Shown here: piece after piece, positions 1 through 10,985 of the stretch | How the letters are laid out: every line of letters starts with the position of its first letter | Numbering within the stretch: the stretch's first letter is position 1 | From: Sisyra terminalis | Taxonomy: Eukaryota; Arthropoda; Insecta; Neuroptera; Sisyridae | Length of the DNA stretch: 64,000 nucleotides | Direction of reading: 5' to 3' | Assembly: GCA_958496175.1 (NCBI GenBank) | Contig: OY292274.1 | Span: 54,384,630-54,448,629 of the forward strand | Notes under the pieces: generated by a model | The model's database searches: none | What the model was told of the DNA's origin: nothing | The model's input: the letters and a program-made list of their open reading frames with translations, nothing else | Made by a program: the position numbers and the translations under genes

Positions 1-2508
1 CGCATAGCCTATTCTGCACGGACGCATGGCAAGATAGCCAATTTATATAAATGATTTATTATGAATATTCATTAGTTCTTACTAATAAAGAAAGCGATAG
101 TTAGAGATTCCATTTCTTAATTATTCTAGTGGTAAGCTTTATTCAACAACTTCTAAAAGCTTCACTTTTTACAATCATTAAGGCAAATGTAATTTCTATG
201 AAAGTACTGTAAAGTTTATGGTATATAAAATTTTTGAATTGAAATTTGGGATACAAAATATATTGCCAAAAATATTGCCATCTTATGAGTAACATTGCAG
301 TTACGGAAAGGAAGTCGCAGGTATAAGTCAATGATAAAAACAAAATTCATCAAACATTCCAAGCAACGCTCTTAAAAGCTTTATTGAAACACAACAAATT
401 CCAATAAACCATCTGAAAACTTTTCGATAAATGTTTTGCATAATTAAAACATTGTAATCGCACCACCGCACACGTTTTCTTTTCAAATTTCCTCGCTAGA
501 ATGCCGTCTGATAGCAGATGTTTTGTGTTGAAAATGAGTACAATAACCATTTGAATTAAAACGAGTGAAAATAATGTTTTTCATTTGGCAAATCAAAATG
601 TCCCACTCTAATTGTGAGACAAAAATTAATCATAAGAATCTTTGAAATGCAAACACTAAAAACGTTTCATTTTGTACGGCACAAAATATACACGCAATTA
701 AGTTGTAAATGACTTGTTGACAGTACTTTTATACCTTTATTCCGCTAAAGAACACACTTCGAATTAATTCAGTAAATTAGATACCAATTTTCAATTTCAA
801 GCAAATTAAATATTATGCTGAAGGAAAATTTATTTTTAATGAGCTATTCCTCCTTTTTTTTTGTTTTACAAATTGATATATTTTTTTATTTCATCAGGAA
901 ATTACGGAGAAATCAATTTTTGTGAATGTTTAATGTGATCTAATTAGTAGGCAAGTCAATGAAAATCAAATGAAAAGTAAAGGTTAAATAAAAATCAATG
1001 CAAATAGTATGCTTGTTTTAATATTTCGTTTTTGACTAAATGAAAAAAGCCTGTTCTCTATTAAATGTGAAATTTATCAGAACTGCGAGGCCATATTTTC
1101 AGAACTGACAACAATAATAATTTTCTACAACCCTCATCACACCAACGATGCTTCTCGTTGTTTCAAGTGTTACAAAATATCTGGACGTTCGTATTCATTA
1201 ATGTTTCATATGTAAAATAGCGGAAAAAGAATTGGAAATAACAGGCTGGTGTATCAACTATTTTTTGCTCTATTCATCGTATGCATCAATTAAAAAGTAT
1301 GAAATTTTCAAATGAAAGCATGAAAATATCTTTTTATTCTCCCGTAATACATATTTGTTCATAATTATAGTTCAACATACATGCGATAGATAGGTATACT
1401 ATTTAAAAAGTCGAATGAATTAATTGAAATTTAAATGACGGAAAATTTATATGTTTCAAGTGGCAAATTAAAATAGGTGAAACGTGATTTTATTAACGCC
1501 AAACACGCAAAAAGAACCAATTTTGAAGTGTTCACATTTCTTTAAGAGCTTTCGTGGCGTTACGTCTATTCAACAAGAAAAAAAAGCGGGTGGTTTTTAT
1601 TCGTTTTATCCGTGTGTTTTTGTTTGGTATAAAAACACCAATCCGATATCAATCAACGATACTTATCTATCGAAGTTATTTTGCCAAACTCCTCAATCTA
1701 ATGTTTAATCACTTATGCGCCATTGCGTCCGAAGCACAAACCTTTAGATATTCTACCTTTGTGACCTATCTCATCCCTCCACTCGCACATGTAGGGGTAG
1801 TTTTACGCACAACATTTTATCGGGATCGTGTTATCTAAGAAAACGCAAACGATTCGAGAAAAGAGTTTCCAGTGTCATTTAACTTAAAACAAATGGAACG
1901 CAAAACTTCTTTCAACTTGAATATAATCATATCATTAATATCATATTTGTTCAATTAAAATTTAATTTAGGTCAAACTTTACGTTAATTCCTTGGGCGCG
2001 AGCTTTCCTTAAAACTTTGTGAAACTATTAAATTTTAACGGGAAAATCATTAAAATGAAACTCATTTGTTTTACTTCGAATAGTATGAAGGTAGTGGTTT
2101 TTGCATTTCGAATAATTAAAAAAAAACAAAGATTGTTACACAAGTTTGAAGTATTACGTTAATTTCAATTTAAAAGGTACATTTATCGGGTAATTTAGAA
2201 ATAGTTTGGTAAAAACGCTTTTGTAACTAGTTTTCAAATTGGTTTAGTTGTTCATATTTTCTCTACTTATACGAAACAAAGAAATTTCTTCAACAAAACA
2301 TTTGAATGAGGTTTAAGCAGTATAAAACGTCTAGACGGGAATCCTAAGAATTGAGGGAAGTTTAATTTACTTGTTAAAATCCTTACCGTTTCATTATAAT
2401 TTTATGAAAGTTAAAAATATAAACTTGTTTAGCAACTTTGTACAAAATTTTTATTCTTTTAGAAAAGCCTTAACTTTGAAGTTTAATTTATGATTAAGTG
2501 GTATTTAA
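1..2508. other. AT-rich non-coding DNA, nothing recognised
   Basis: No coding exon, RNA gene or transposon end could be supported here. Short frames around 1.5-1.8 kb show no familiar motif. It lies downstream of the last Sidestep exon found, so it is probably intron of that minus-strand gene. Confidence 0.5.
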
Positions 2509-2889
2509 TTGGTTCAAAAAGAAAAATTAAAATTTTTATTATACTGGCTCATTGGAAAAAAATCAAAATTAAAATTAGGAACAAAAATCAGTATATACAA
2601 ATCTATCATAAAACTTAAATGGACGTACAGAGTTCAACTTTGGGGTTCCGCTGAAAGTTCAAATTTACAAATTATAGACCGCTGCCAATCGAAAATTATT
2701 AGAGCGATCACTGGCGCTCCTAAGTACGTGCGAAATTCTATAATACTTAGCGATACCGACACTGAAACAGTCAAAGAAGTCACTTTGAAAATTAGTAAAA
2801 CCTACAAGAAAAGACTCGACTCACACCCGAACCAATCAGCCAGGAAGATCTTAAGGATGGATCACCACCAGAACGTAAAAAAAAAATGA
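2509..2889 (+). pseudogene. Jockey-like non-LTR retrotransposon fragment, RT C-terminal part
   Basis: The frame reads like the region just after the catalytic core of Jockey-clade reverse transcriptases. It has a basic 'IYKSIIKLKWTYRVQLWGSA' stretch (the family pattern is K..LYK.ILKP.WTYG.QLWG.A). An 'IIDRCQSKIIRAITGAPKYV' segment follows (family: IQRFQNK.LR.I..AP.YV), and then a 'RLDSHPN' tail that matches the usual 'RL..HPN'. The ATP-independent polymerase motifs and the endonuclease domain are absent, so this is a 5'-truncated copy, as is normal for such elements. It ends in an A-rich run and a stop near 2889. It sits on the strand opposite to the Sidestep gene. The family is recognised from motif order; the exact clade (Jockey versus CR1-like) is inferred. 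Confidence 0.75.
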
Positions 2890-2966
2890 CTTTTTTAAAA
2901 CTGCTGCCATTTTTTTTTAGAGATATTAAAAAATGGTCTTCGGCATGTAAAAGTTGAAATTTTTAA

Positions 2967-3640
2967 CTATTTTTTTTTATTGCCCCGACATGTCCCCCCT
3001 CCCCCTTTAACAGCGCTTTGAAAAAGGGTCCTCAAAAATGAGGAGGCAAACGGGAGACAAGATTTCTCGGAAACCGGAAGTCGGATCATGATTTTCCAAA
3101 GAATGTAGGTTTTGGTAATGCGTCTTCTTGGTACTGAACCTCGAAAATCCGAAAAAAGTTGAAAATTCACAAAATGGCGCGACTTTGAAAAAAAAGTTAA
3201 AAAGAACGACCTTTTTTTGGATCTTTCCCTCTCTCCCACTTTGAGGGGAGGAGGTTTGGCCAATTTCAGAGGTTCAGTACCAAGAAGACGTGTTGAACTA
3301 GAACAATCACCAGTTTCAAGTCAATTCGTCGGATAGTTTCTGAGAAATCTTGTCTCCCAGTTTTAAAAAGTTGATTTCGAGAAAAACGCATTTAAAGTTT
3401 TTTTAAGATATCTTTTTATGTTATTATCAATTTATTCAATTTTTAGCAGTGAAAATACATTAGTCAGCTATTCCAATCCTTTTAACACGTTATTCTTGAA
3501 TGTTATAAGAAAACATTTATGGAAAAAAAATCGATTTTTTTTTTCTGACGGTGATCCACCCTTAAAAGCCAAACGTTTCACGAGACTCAAGCGAAATGAT
3601 CCACTTAACCTAATGGAGTAAATACGAAATCAATAGTCGA
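2967..3640. repeat. Unclassified inverted-repeat element
   Basis: Two segments are inverted copies of each other. 'GGGAGACAAGATTTCTC' near 3051 pairs with its complement near 3340-3358, and 'TCTTCTTGGTACTGAACCTC' near 3122 pairs with its complement near 3271-3292. The centre contains C-rich and G-rich runs. No protein is recognised; apparent frames on both strands are palindrome shadows. The stretch to 3640 has the same higher-GC look and may belong to the same element. The family is unknown. Confidence 0.5.
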
Positions 3641-3829
3641 GGCCGATGATGGACCCACCTTCCACATCCAATTCTGCACAAAGGTGTAGGGAGGAATAAT
3701 TACTTTAGTTTCTTTAGATTTAGTTTTAGACTTAAGAGTTGTAATAAATTTTGTAAGAGATATATTTATATCTGATTCAAAAATTATAAATAAAACTGAT
3801 ACCAAAAAAAATAAATTATATTAATATAT

Positions 3830-4216
3830 TGTTGAGGTCTTTGGACATTCGAAAGTTCTAACAATTAGATTGAAGCTAGTCAGAAAATGGTTGAGTTCAT
3901 TTCCCGTGTGATTCTAATGCAGGGTATAAAAAGATAGTAATCATTAGACTCTACAAGAAATGTCAAAAACCTTCCAGAAGCTGAAAATGTGTATATAAAT
4001 AAGGCGATCAACCATCGCCAGATGAATATCAAAAAAGGTACAAAACAGTAACGACAAGTATCAATTACGAAACAGATACAAATAAGTTAACAAACGTTAA
4101 AATAAATAAATAAGTGTGCAAATTTGTATCATAAAATAAATGATGTTAATGTTTACCTTTATCCAAAAACAACTCCTAACGAGCCTGTTAATTAAAACAA
4201 CCGTAAAAACGTAACA
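3830..4216 (+). mobile_element. Probable solo LTR (TGTT...AACA)
   Basis: The block starts TGTTGAGGTC and ends CGTAACA, so it has the short inverted TGTT/AACA ends of LTRs. It holds a promoter-like GGTATAAAAAG near 3925 and several AATAAA signals in its 3' half, in the expected R/U5 order. A diverged relative lies on the minus strand at 53250-52941, sharing 'CGAAAGTTCTAACAAT', 'AGATTGAAG' and 'GATTCTAAT' in the same order. Flanking bases (TATAT and ATTTA) give no clean target duplication. No internal retroelement domain is adjacent. Confidence 0.55.
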
Positions 4217-7200
4217 ATTTATTTTCACTTTTCATTGACGTTTGTTCGTAGTTTTCAAAATTTAAAAGTTCATGTATTTTTACATTCTTACCACTACATT
4301 AAAAGTGAGATCAAACTCTGTCCTTCAATCCTTCAACTACGATTTCTATAGCCTCACAATTCAATACTTTTCTTGGATATTTTCCCCTTTAGTATTCATG
4401 GTATCTCGTAACGCTATTTTCTTTTAATGTGTCATTTGTAATACAATTTCCTTTCGTTGATAGGGAAGATAATTTTCTCTTCCTTTTTATAGGTGGTGGA
4501 ATCTCGTTTTTTTTTTCATTCTCCTGTATTTCAAACTCTTTGATTTTCCACTCTGAGAAAATACCTATGATCTAACTTTAACTCCTTTCAAAAAATATTA
4601 GCAAAGTATTTAAATTTCAATCTGTACAATAAATATATCATTGAAAATAATTCAAAAATCAATGGGTTTATGTATATTTTAGCGACATCAGAATCTGGTA
4701 AGGTTGTATTTTCTTATTTTTTTCTATTAAATTCGCGATTTTTTTATTAATTCAATTCTGATATCGTATAAAATTCTCTTTTTTTGCTTAATTTTCACTA
4801 TGGACTGATTTATTTGCGAATTAAATTGAAAACAAAAGGGAAAATGCAACATTGTCAGATATTTACGGTGCTCAAGTATACTTACGTGTTACTTGATGAA
4901 CATTCAAGGAGTAACTTGTTATAACTAATTTTGTTAGCCTGTATCTTGTAATAAAAAAATGTAATTGGTATGTAAACTTTCCTTAGAAAAATCTCTAGAT
5001 CTTGATCTAGACAAATAGCAGGTTGTGAATTTATAAAAAAAAAATAATAAAGGCATAGAGTATATTTCATTTTTTTCTTCATATGTTTCCTATACATAGT
5101 GGTTTCAATATTTGGTTCATTGTTTGAGTTCGTTTTCATAAATTGTACAAATCCATATGGTAAGGTACATAAGATATATTAACCATAACAGTAAAATTTG
5201 GCTTAAACATAACTTGAAATAAAATTTTTTATGCTTTCATAAAATATGACAAAACAAAGAAGTAAAATTATTTTGCAGTGTAAATTATGACGATACTACT
5301 AATATGTTCGATATCATAACCAGAGCTGAATAAAATATTCGTAATTCAAATCCGCTTGTACAAATTTATCGTACACAGAAAATAAAGTACACGAAGATAT
5401 TATTGTGTTTTGTTTTATTTATTCCGGGATGTTTTATTATTTGCCTTTTTCAGGATTCATAATATTCATAACGTAAAATATGTGACGTGACCTGGTTCTA
5501 CTTTTTAGGAAAAGACGTTTCAGCGCATTATTCAATAAACTTATATTTAAAAAAAAAGAATTTATAACAATCAGCGTTGCATCGATAGTGGCAATAACAA
5601 ATCAAGAAGTTTTTATCACTTTTAAACTAAACTTTTTCACTTTATAATGCTTTTTACAAATTTTTATTAAGATTTTTTTTTATAGAAATCATCATTTAAA
5701 ATTTATAGTGACTCAACTGAAATATTTGCTCCAATTTCATATTTAAATAAAAATATTTTTTTAAATAATTTAAAAACTCATTTCAAAAGTATTTTTAATA
5801 TCATCACATTACTTGAAATACCAACCTACTTTTTGTAAGAACCATATCGCTTGTGCCTAGCTTGGATATTTTATTTTCAAATCTAAACCTTAAATCGTAC
5901 AATATTTAGTTTTCCGTCGAATGTAAATGATGTTTCAGCTTTTATTTAAATGTACTAAGGAAATTGAGTTAGAGAAGAAATACGTTCTTTGTATTGAATA
6001 ATTCGCAAAAATTAATAAGAATATTGAATTACTGAAATTGAAAATAAATAGTCACATCAAACTTTTAATAACATATTTATACTATATGGAAGGTTTCAGA
6101 TAATCTATAAAGCTCGCAGTAAATGCTAATAATTGATTCATAACAACAAAATATGTATTTTCATTTAATGGTAGAAAATATATCTTCGGAAATGTAATTT
6201 TGAAATTCTAATATAACATTTAAAATAACGTCTACGTTTTCGTTTATGTAAGACAATTTTATGTCGTTCATATCTATTAAATACAATTTTAAATCATGTT
6301 CAAAGAGTAATCAAAAAAATTATAATTAAATCTGGAAAGTAATTAATTGCCGAAATTCATTAAAATAGTAGCAAAAAAAATGAAAATTATAAATTTAACG
6401 TTCATCCTATAAATTCCGAGTTTTCATCTTTAAGGCATTGAAATTGCGGCTACAAGATGATACTTTAGTGTTATATTGAAAGTGATTCTATTTTTAGAGA
6501 AGGTATTCCATTTTTCTTTTGTATTTGGCTGATTTGGATTTGGCAGCTGTATATCATCAATAAGATGCGGAATTAATATCTCTACTTGATTACTTCATCC
6601 TCTCAAAGAAGAAAGCACGAGTTAAAGATATAAAAATCAGCAAAAACTGGAAAAAAAAAATCAATAATAAATGTACAGAAGATCGAAAAGAGCTTAGAGC
6701 TTTATTAGAATATATAATGAATCAATCCTGGAATGATCCATAAATAATTGGTAGGTTTGTTGGTACTAATAAAACACAAAGATCCTGGAAATTTCTGATC
6801 CTTAACTCCATTAATTTTTGTTAACAGTATATATAAAAAGTGAAAAACGTTTTTTTTTTAAGTAATACTTCTTTAGCGGCATTCCGAAAAAAATGGTGAA
6901 TCTTCTTTTCTTTTTCAAATAATGACGATAATAGTCTGCATTCATTTTCGGTATACTTTAAAAATGTTTTTATTAATGTTAAGAAATGTTTATGAAACCT
7001 AGTTACTATTCACCACGGTTGTTAGGTCGATTATTCCCAAGAAGCGTAATACGCAGGCGTGCGAATTCCTAAGAAACACTGTAATATTTACTATTTCTAT
7101 CTCTTGTTTGTTAAATCTTATAGATTTATATGACTATCTTTTTTTAACTGTCGTTTTTTCGTTTCATGAACTTTAAAATCACAACGATGCTATATTTACT

Positions 7201-7240
7201 TCAAAAATATAAATAAAATCATTTCCACACTAATTGGGTT
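4217..7240. other. AT-rich non-coding DNA, nothing recognised
   Basis: This is long low-complexity AT-rich sequence with many homopolymer runs. No exon of the Sidestep gene was seen on the minus strand, and no transposon end or RNA gene on either strand. Confidence 0.5.
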
Positions 7241-7379
7241 CGGATCTTTAATCGAGCAAATTTTTAATATTTTTCGATTAACGGACTTTTAGTAACCCTA
7301 GAGCAGCTAAAAACCTTGGTAGTTCAAAATAAGATTTTTTCATGAATCATCACAAAGCAGTTACGGAGTGATCCAAACT

Positions 7380-7440
7380 ACTTGATGACCACTGAGGAAG
7401 ATTGCTTGGCAATCGAAATACGTATCTGGGCAATACGTCA
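7380..7440 (+). repeat. Hammerhead-like hairpin motif, copy 1
   Basis: CTGAGGA (7392-7398) is followed by one A, a perfect 6-bp stem GATTGC/GCAATC with a TTG loop (7400-7414), and then GAAA (7415-7418). This order, CUGANGA-stem-GAAA, is that of the hammerhead ribozyme core apart from the extra A before stem II. A short repeat, ATACGTATCTG...CAATACGT, follows. Similar motifs occur nine more times in the window. Confidence 0.45.
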
Positions 7441-7684
7441 CGAATATTTTTGTTTGAACTTCTGTTCAAAATTATGTTTATGGTATGATTTTTATATATT
7501 ATAATAATAAATTATACTACATAAATTGGACCGCAATATATCCTATATATTGAATACAAACTTGGTAGCGACGGTAGATAAAGCGACGGTAAATAACAAT
7601 AAAAACAAAAACACTTCCGTGTTCAATGCAATCGCTATCGTTTAACTTAAATATGTATATTGAGTATGACATTGCATTGCCACA

Positions 7685-7810
7685 AGAGTGGCTTTGTTAA
7701 ATTTTTAAAATTTCAACAATCAAAACATATGAACATATTTAAATCTCGTTATCCTATTGGCTAATAACCACGTGTGTTAGCTGTTTTTAATATTAGTGCA
7801 TTGCTCAAAT
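7685..7810 (+). repeat. Dispersed ~140-bp repeat, copy A
   Basis: This block shares its order of words with 61770-61910 (same strand) and 50507-50650 (opposite strand): an AT-rich lead, 'CAACAATCAAAACA', 'ATGAACAT', 'AATCTCG', an ATTGGC/CCAAT-type box, then 'ATTAGTGCAT'. No protein or tRNA-like structure was seen. It is an unclassified interspersed repeat. Confidence 0.6.
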
Positions 7811-8660
7811 ACCTTACAACTATTAACAAATACTGAAAAGTTGAATTTCTTAAGCTGCATGTGATGAAACTGACCTTATTATTATAGTTACATATCATTC
7901 TGACATTTATTTACTGATTTAGAGAAGAAATGGGAAATTAATTCCCTGTACTTCAATGAGAGGTATAGAGCAAAAATTATTGTCATAAAACTCACATTAT
8001 GGGGATATTTCGGGGAAAAATATTATAAGAAACTATTGACAATGAAGTAATGTGAAATTATTTTATCGTTATAACATACCATTATAATTTACATTATAGC
8101 GCGTTTGGAATCACGAGTGAATTTTAATTTTTTTATAATTAATTGAGCAATAGTTTATTAATTTTTTGACTTCCACTATCAATTTAATTAGTATTAAAGT
8201 TTTGTATCGAATACATTGGAAATTTCAATTTGTTGATTTGGTTTCTAATCGTTAGGTATAAGAGAATATTAAAATTAAGGGCAAAACACTATAAAAAGAA
8301 ATAAGGATCATAAAATATAAATGTGACTTAAATCACAATTAATATGAAAGAAGTATTCAATGACTGAAAGTATTCTGTAGAAATTGGATCATAGACTCCT
8401 GTGAAGCGTACAAATTAAATTTATTTAATTGTTAATTAGGAAAATTTCAATAAGAAAACGTTGACCAACTGGAAATATAATATTTCATATTATTTGCCTT
8501 TTTGAATGTTAAGGACCATTATGTTTTATTTATAACTTACAGAAAGAGATATTGATTTTGAGCCCGTATGATATGAATTGTATTGGACCAATTTTTATTA
8601 AAAAACTATTAAAATTTTATTTCGTATATTCCATTAGTAATAAAAAAGTAATTTACGTAC
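7811..8660 (-). other. Intron downstream of Sidestep exon 8983-8661
   Basis: This is AT-rich intron immediately after the GTACGT donor at 8660-8655. Nothing else is recognised. The next coding exon (second Ig domain) was not seen down to position 1, so this intron appears to be at least 8.6 kb. Confidence 0.55.
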
Positions 8661-8983
8661 CAATTACGACTAATTTTACAGCGCTGTTACGAGTTGGCGA
8701 ACGGCTGAAATCAACTCGACAACGATAGACGCCTTCGTCAGCGAGGCTGATGTTTTGAATAATAAAGTTGGCCTGTTCTGGAATTTCGGGTTGATGATGA
8801 AAAGACGAAACGACGTCGCCATGATTGTCGACGACGTCGACCACGCTAGGTGAATTGTCTAAATCGGAGGATGACGAGGGTGGTTGGGGCGCAGCTCTAC
8901 TTTCTATTCGTAAATGGACGCGATGACGTAAAGCTTCGTCTGCCCAGCGTGCTGTATTTGCGCGATCCGTTCTCATATCGTAT
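8661..8983 (-). CDS. Sidestep-family receptor, exon with second half of Ig domain 1
   Basis: This 323-bp internal exon of a Sidestep-family immunoglobulin cell-adhesion receptor is read on the minus strand. It starts after a pyrimidine-rich TTTTGTTTAG acceptor and ends before a strong GTACGT donor. Its first base completes the Ser codon split from the upstream exon, giving '...PIYS-YDMRTDRANTARWADEA', the usual C' to C'' strands of the family. The F strand reads 'LADEGVYRCRVDFSRSPTRN', which is the family signature: the D.G.Y.C Ig motif plus RCRVDF..SPTRN. It then ends at 'VKLVVIG'. Between these lies a Ser/Pro/Asp-rich insert of about 35 residues ('PQPPSSSSDLDNS' onward), probably a surface loop. 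The Cys here should pair with the Cys in the upstream exon. In flies, Side proteins act in motor-axon guidance as Beat ligands; that role is family knowledge. Which paralogue this is cannot be told from two exons. Confidence 0.93.
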
Positions 8984-9499
8984 CTAAACAAAATGAAAAA
9001 CCATTTTAATTTACCCTTTGAGTGTCGAGCAAATCTTGCCACTGGAACAGTGATGGCTTGGGACAAACATTTATTTCAAGGCAAATATTTTTTATACATT
9101 GCATTATATGTTATCACCGTATTACGGTTTTAAATTTCGCCAATTTTTTATAGAATCATTATAATCAAATATAACAATGTAAAGTAATTTAAATTGGAAT
9201 CTAATTTGATGCTACCATCTTTGAATTTTTGCATCATTTTGTGCTATTTCCGTTTTTTCCACAAACCATTCAATACTTAGCTACAATTAGGTACAAACAT
9301 TATATCCATAGGTTATGCACATGCATTGTATTGTTTGCATCACGAAATAATAGTATTACAGCATATGCATTCTGAGAAGAAAAGATTATCAAACATCTAT
9401 ATTCTACGGAAATATGTAAACATATTAAATTTTCATTGCTGGTATTCTTATACCGTAAACAAGTTGACGCCAAATATTATGCACATGCATTGTATTGTA
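8984..9499 (-). other. Intron between the two Sidestep exons, first part
   Basis: This is the 3' end of the 5,449-bp intron as read on the minus strand. It contains a direct repeat 'TATGCACATGCATTGTATTG' at about 9313 and 9478. It also holds an isolated copy of the module 'CCGTAAACAAGTTGACGCC' (9453 onward) that recurs inside the neighbouring palindrome. Confidence 0.6.
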
Positions 9500-9699
9500 T
9501 ACTACTGTCCTTCTCATAATTCTTAGTATCCTCTCTTACCAATCATATTCAATAAAATGTAAAATAAATAACATTATAACAAATAATTTACATAATAAAA
9601 AATTTGGTTGGAGAGGATTGGTAAGAGAGGATACTGGAATTATAAGGGCAGTCATATAAATGCCAAGTTATTGTGCATGGATTTAACAATTGATGTTTG

Positions 9700-9745
9700 T
9701 AATTGAGTACCTGAGGAAGCTGAGAAAGTGGCGAAACGTTGTACG
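9700..9745 (+). repeat. Hammerhead-like hairpin motif, copy 2
   Basis: CTGAGGA (9711-9717), A, a short stem GCT...GGC, then GAAACG (9733-9738) and TTGTACG. The stem is weaker than in the other copies (3 bp including a G-T pair). It is part of the left palindrome arm. Confidence 0.4.
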
Positions 9746-10590
9746 AAAAATTTAACAAAAATATCGAGCATTAAGTATCCAGAAAATGAGAATCATTAAT
9801 GTATAATAACCATGGATAAGAATAACCGTAAACAAGTTGACGCCAAATATTAATTTTTTTTTAAAAAACCGAATGCCAAAAAATTGCTCATGAATTGCTC
9901 TTTCGAAATACACAATCGCTTCACTGCTATCATTAATCATTAATTACTTAATCGTAATTAAAAAACCAAAATTCAATTCCCGATTATCTCTAATTATATG
10001 GACTTATTTTTATTGTAATTGGTGCCAAAAAATTGCTCATCCTTTTTTCTGATAATAATGATGAACTTTTTGTTCATAAAATCGTTTTTTATTAATTAAT
10101 TAAATAAATAATTATTTTACGGCTTTAAGCTCGCGAGTAATAATTGTGACGTCATCGTCGCGCGACAATTTGCTTGCCGCTTTTATGAGGACAAGCCATA
10201 GTGACTTATCAGGTTACATGTGTATACATCCATGAAAAGAATTCCGGTGTTTACTATTTTATTCATAATACTGACTACTAGCTTATGAAAAAAGGATGAG
10301 AAATTTTTTGGCACCAATTACAATAAAAATAAGTCCATATAATTAGAGATAATCGGGAATTAAATTTTGGTTTTTTAATCACGGTTAATTAATTAATGAT
10401 TAATGATAGCAGTGAAGCAATTGTGTATTTCGAAAGAGCAATTCATGAGCAATTTTTTGGCATTCGGTTTTTCAAAGAAAATTAATATTTGGCGTCAACT
10501 TGTTTACGGTTATTCTTATCCATGGTTATTATACATTAATGATTCTCATTTTCTGGATACTTAATATTCGATATTTTTGTTAAATTTTTC

Positions 10591-10625
10591 GTACAACGTT
10601 TCGCCACTTTCTCAGCGTCCTCAGG
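10591..10625 (-). repeat. Hammerhead-like hairpin motif, copy 3
   Basis: This is the inverted counterpart of the 9.7-kb copy, in the right palindrome arm. It reads CTGAGGA, CGCT...GTGGC, GAAACG on the minus strand. Confidence 0.4.
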
Positions 10626-10835
10626 TACTCAATTACAAACATCAATTGTTAAATCCATGCACAATAATCTTGGCATTTATATGACTGCCCTTATAATTCT
10701 CAGTATCCTCTCTTACCAATCCTCTCCAACCAAATTTTTTATTATGTAAATTATTTGTTATAATGTTATTTATTTTACATTTTATTGAATATGATTGGTA
10801 AGAGAGGATACTAAGAATTATGAGGACAGTAGTAT

Positions 10836-10985
10836 AAATGCCGAAATAATTGTACATGGATTTGATTGCATTGATGTTTGTAATTGATTACCTGAGGAAG
10901 CTGCGAAAGTGGCGAAACGTTGTACGAAAAATTCAATAAAAACATCGAATATTAAGTATCCAGAAAATGAGAATCATTAATGTAT
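10836..10985 (+). repeat. Third copy of the palindrome-arm tail, with hairpin motif
   Basis: Just outside the palindrome, this repeats the arm segment that runs from 'TGATGTTTGTAATTG' through the hammerhead-like motif (CTGAGGA 10892-10898, GAAACG 10914-10919) to 'TTAAGTATCCAGAAAATGAG'. The locus therefore carries three copies of the unit, in plus, minus and plus orientation. Confidence 0.65.

Larger units (their letters stand above)
9500..10835. mobile_element. Large palindromic element inside Sidestep intron
   Basis: Two arms of about 550 bp, 9500-10052 and 10284-10835, are near-perfect inverted copies around a loop of about 230 bp. Shared words include 'AGTATCCTCTCTTACCAATC', 'CCATGGATAAGAATAACC' and 'AATTGGTGCCAAAAAATT'. 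Each arm carries a hammerhead-like motif (9711-9740 plus strand; 10625-10591 minus strand). The loop is much richer in CpG than its surroundings and includes TCGCGA and TGACGTCATCG. No coding frame is recognised. It lies wholly within an intron of the Sidestep gene. A foldback DNA element and a head-to-head pair of retroelement tails are both possible. Confidence 0.8.

Noticed and set aside
1484..1838. Two overlapping plus-strand frames of 74 and 94 codons
   Set aside because: No recognisable motif, no splice context, and both frames share the same bases.
9752..9940. Minus-strand frame of 62 codons in the palindrome arm, and a similar one near 10642-10857
   Set aside because: Both are products of the inverted repeat with no domain.
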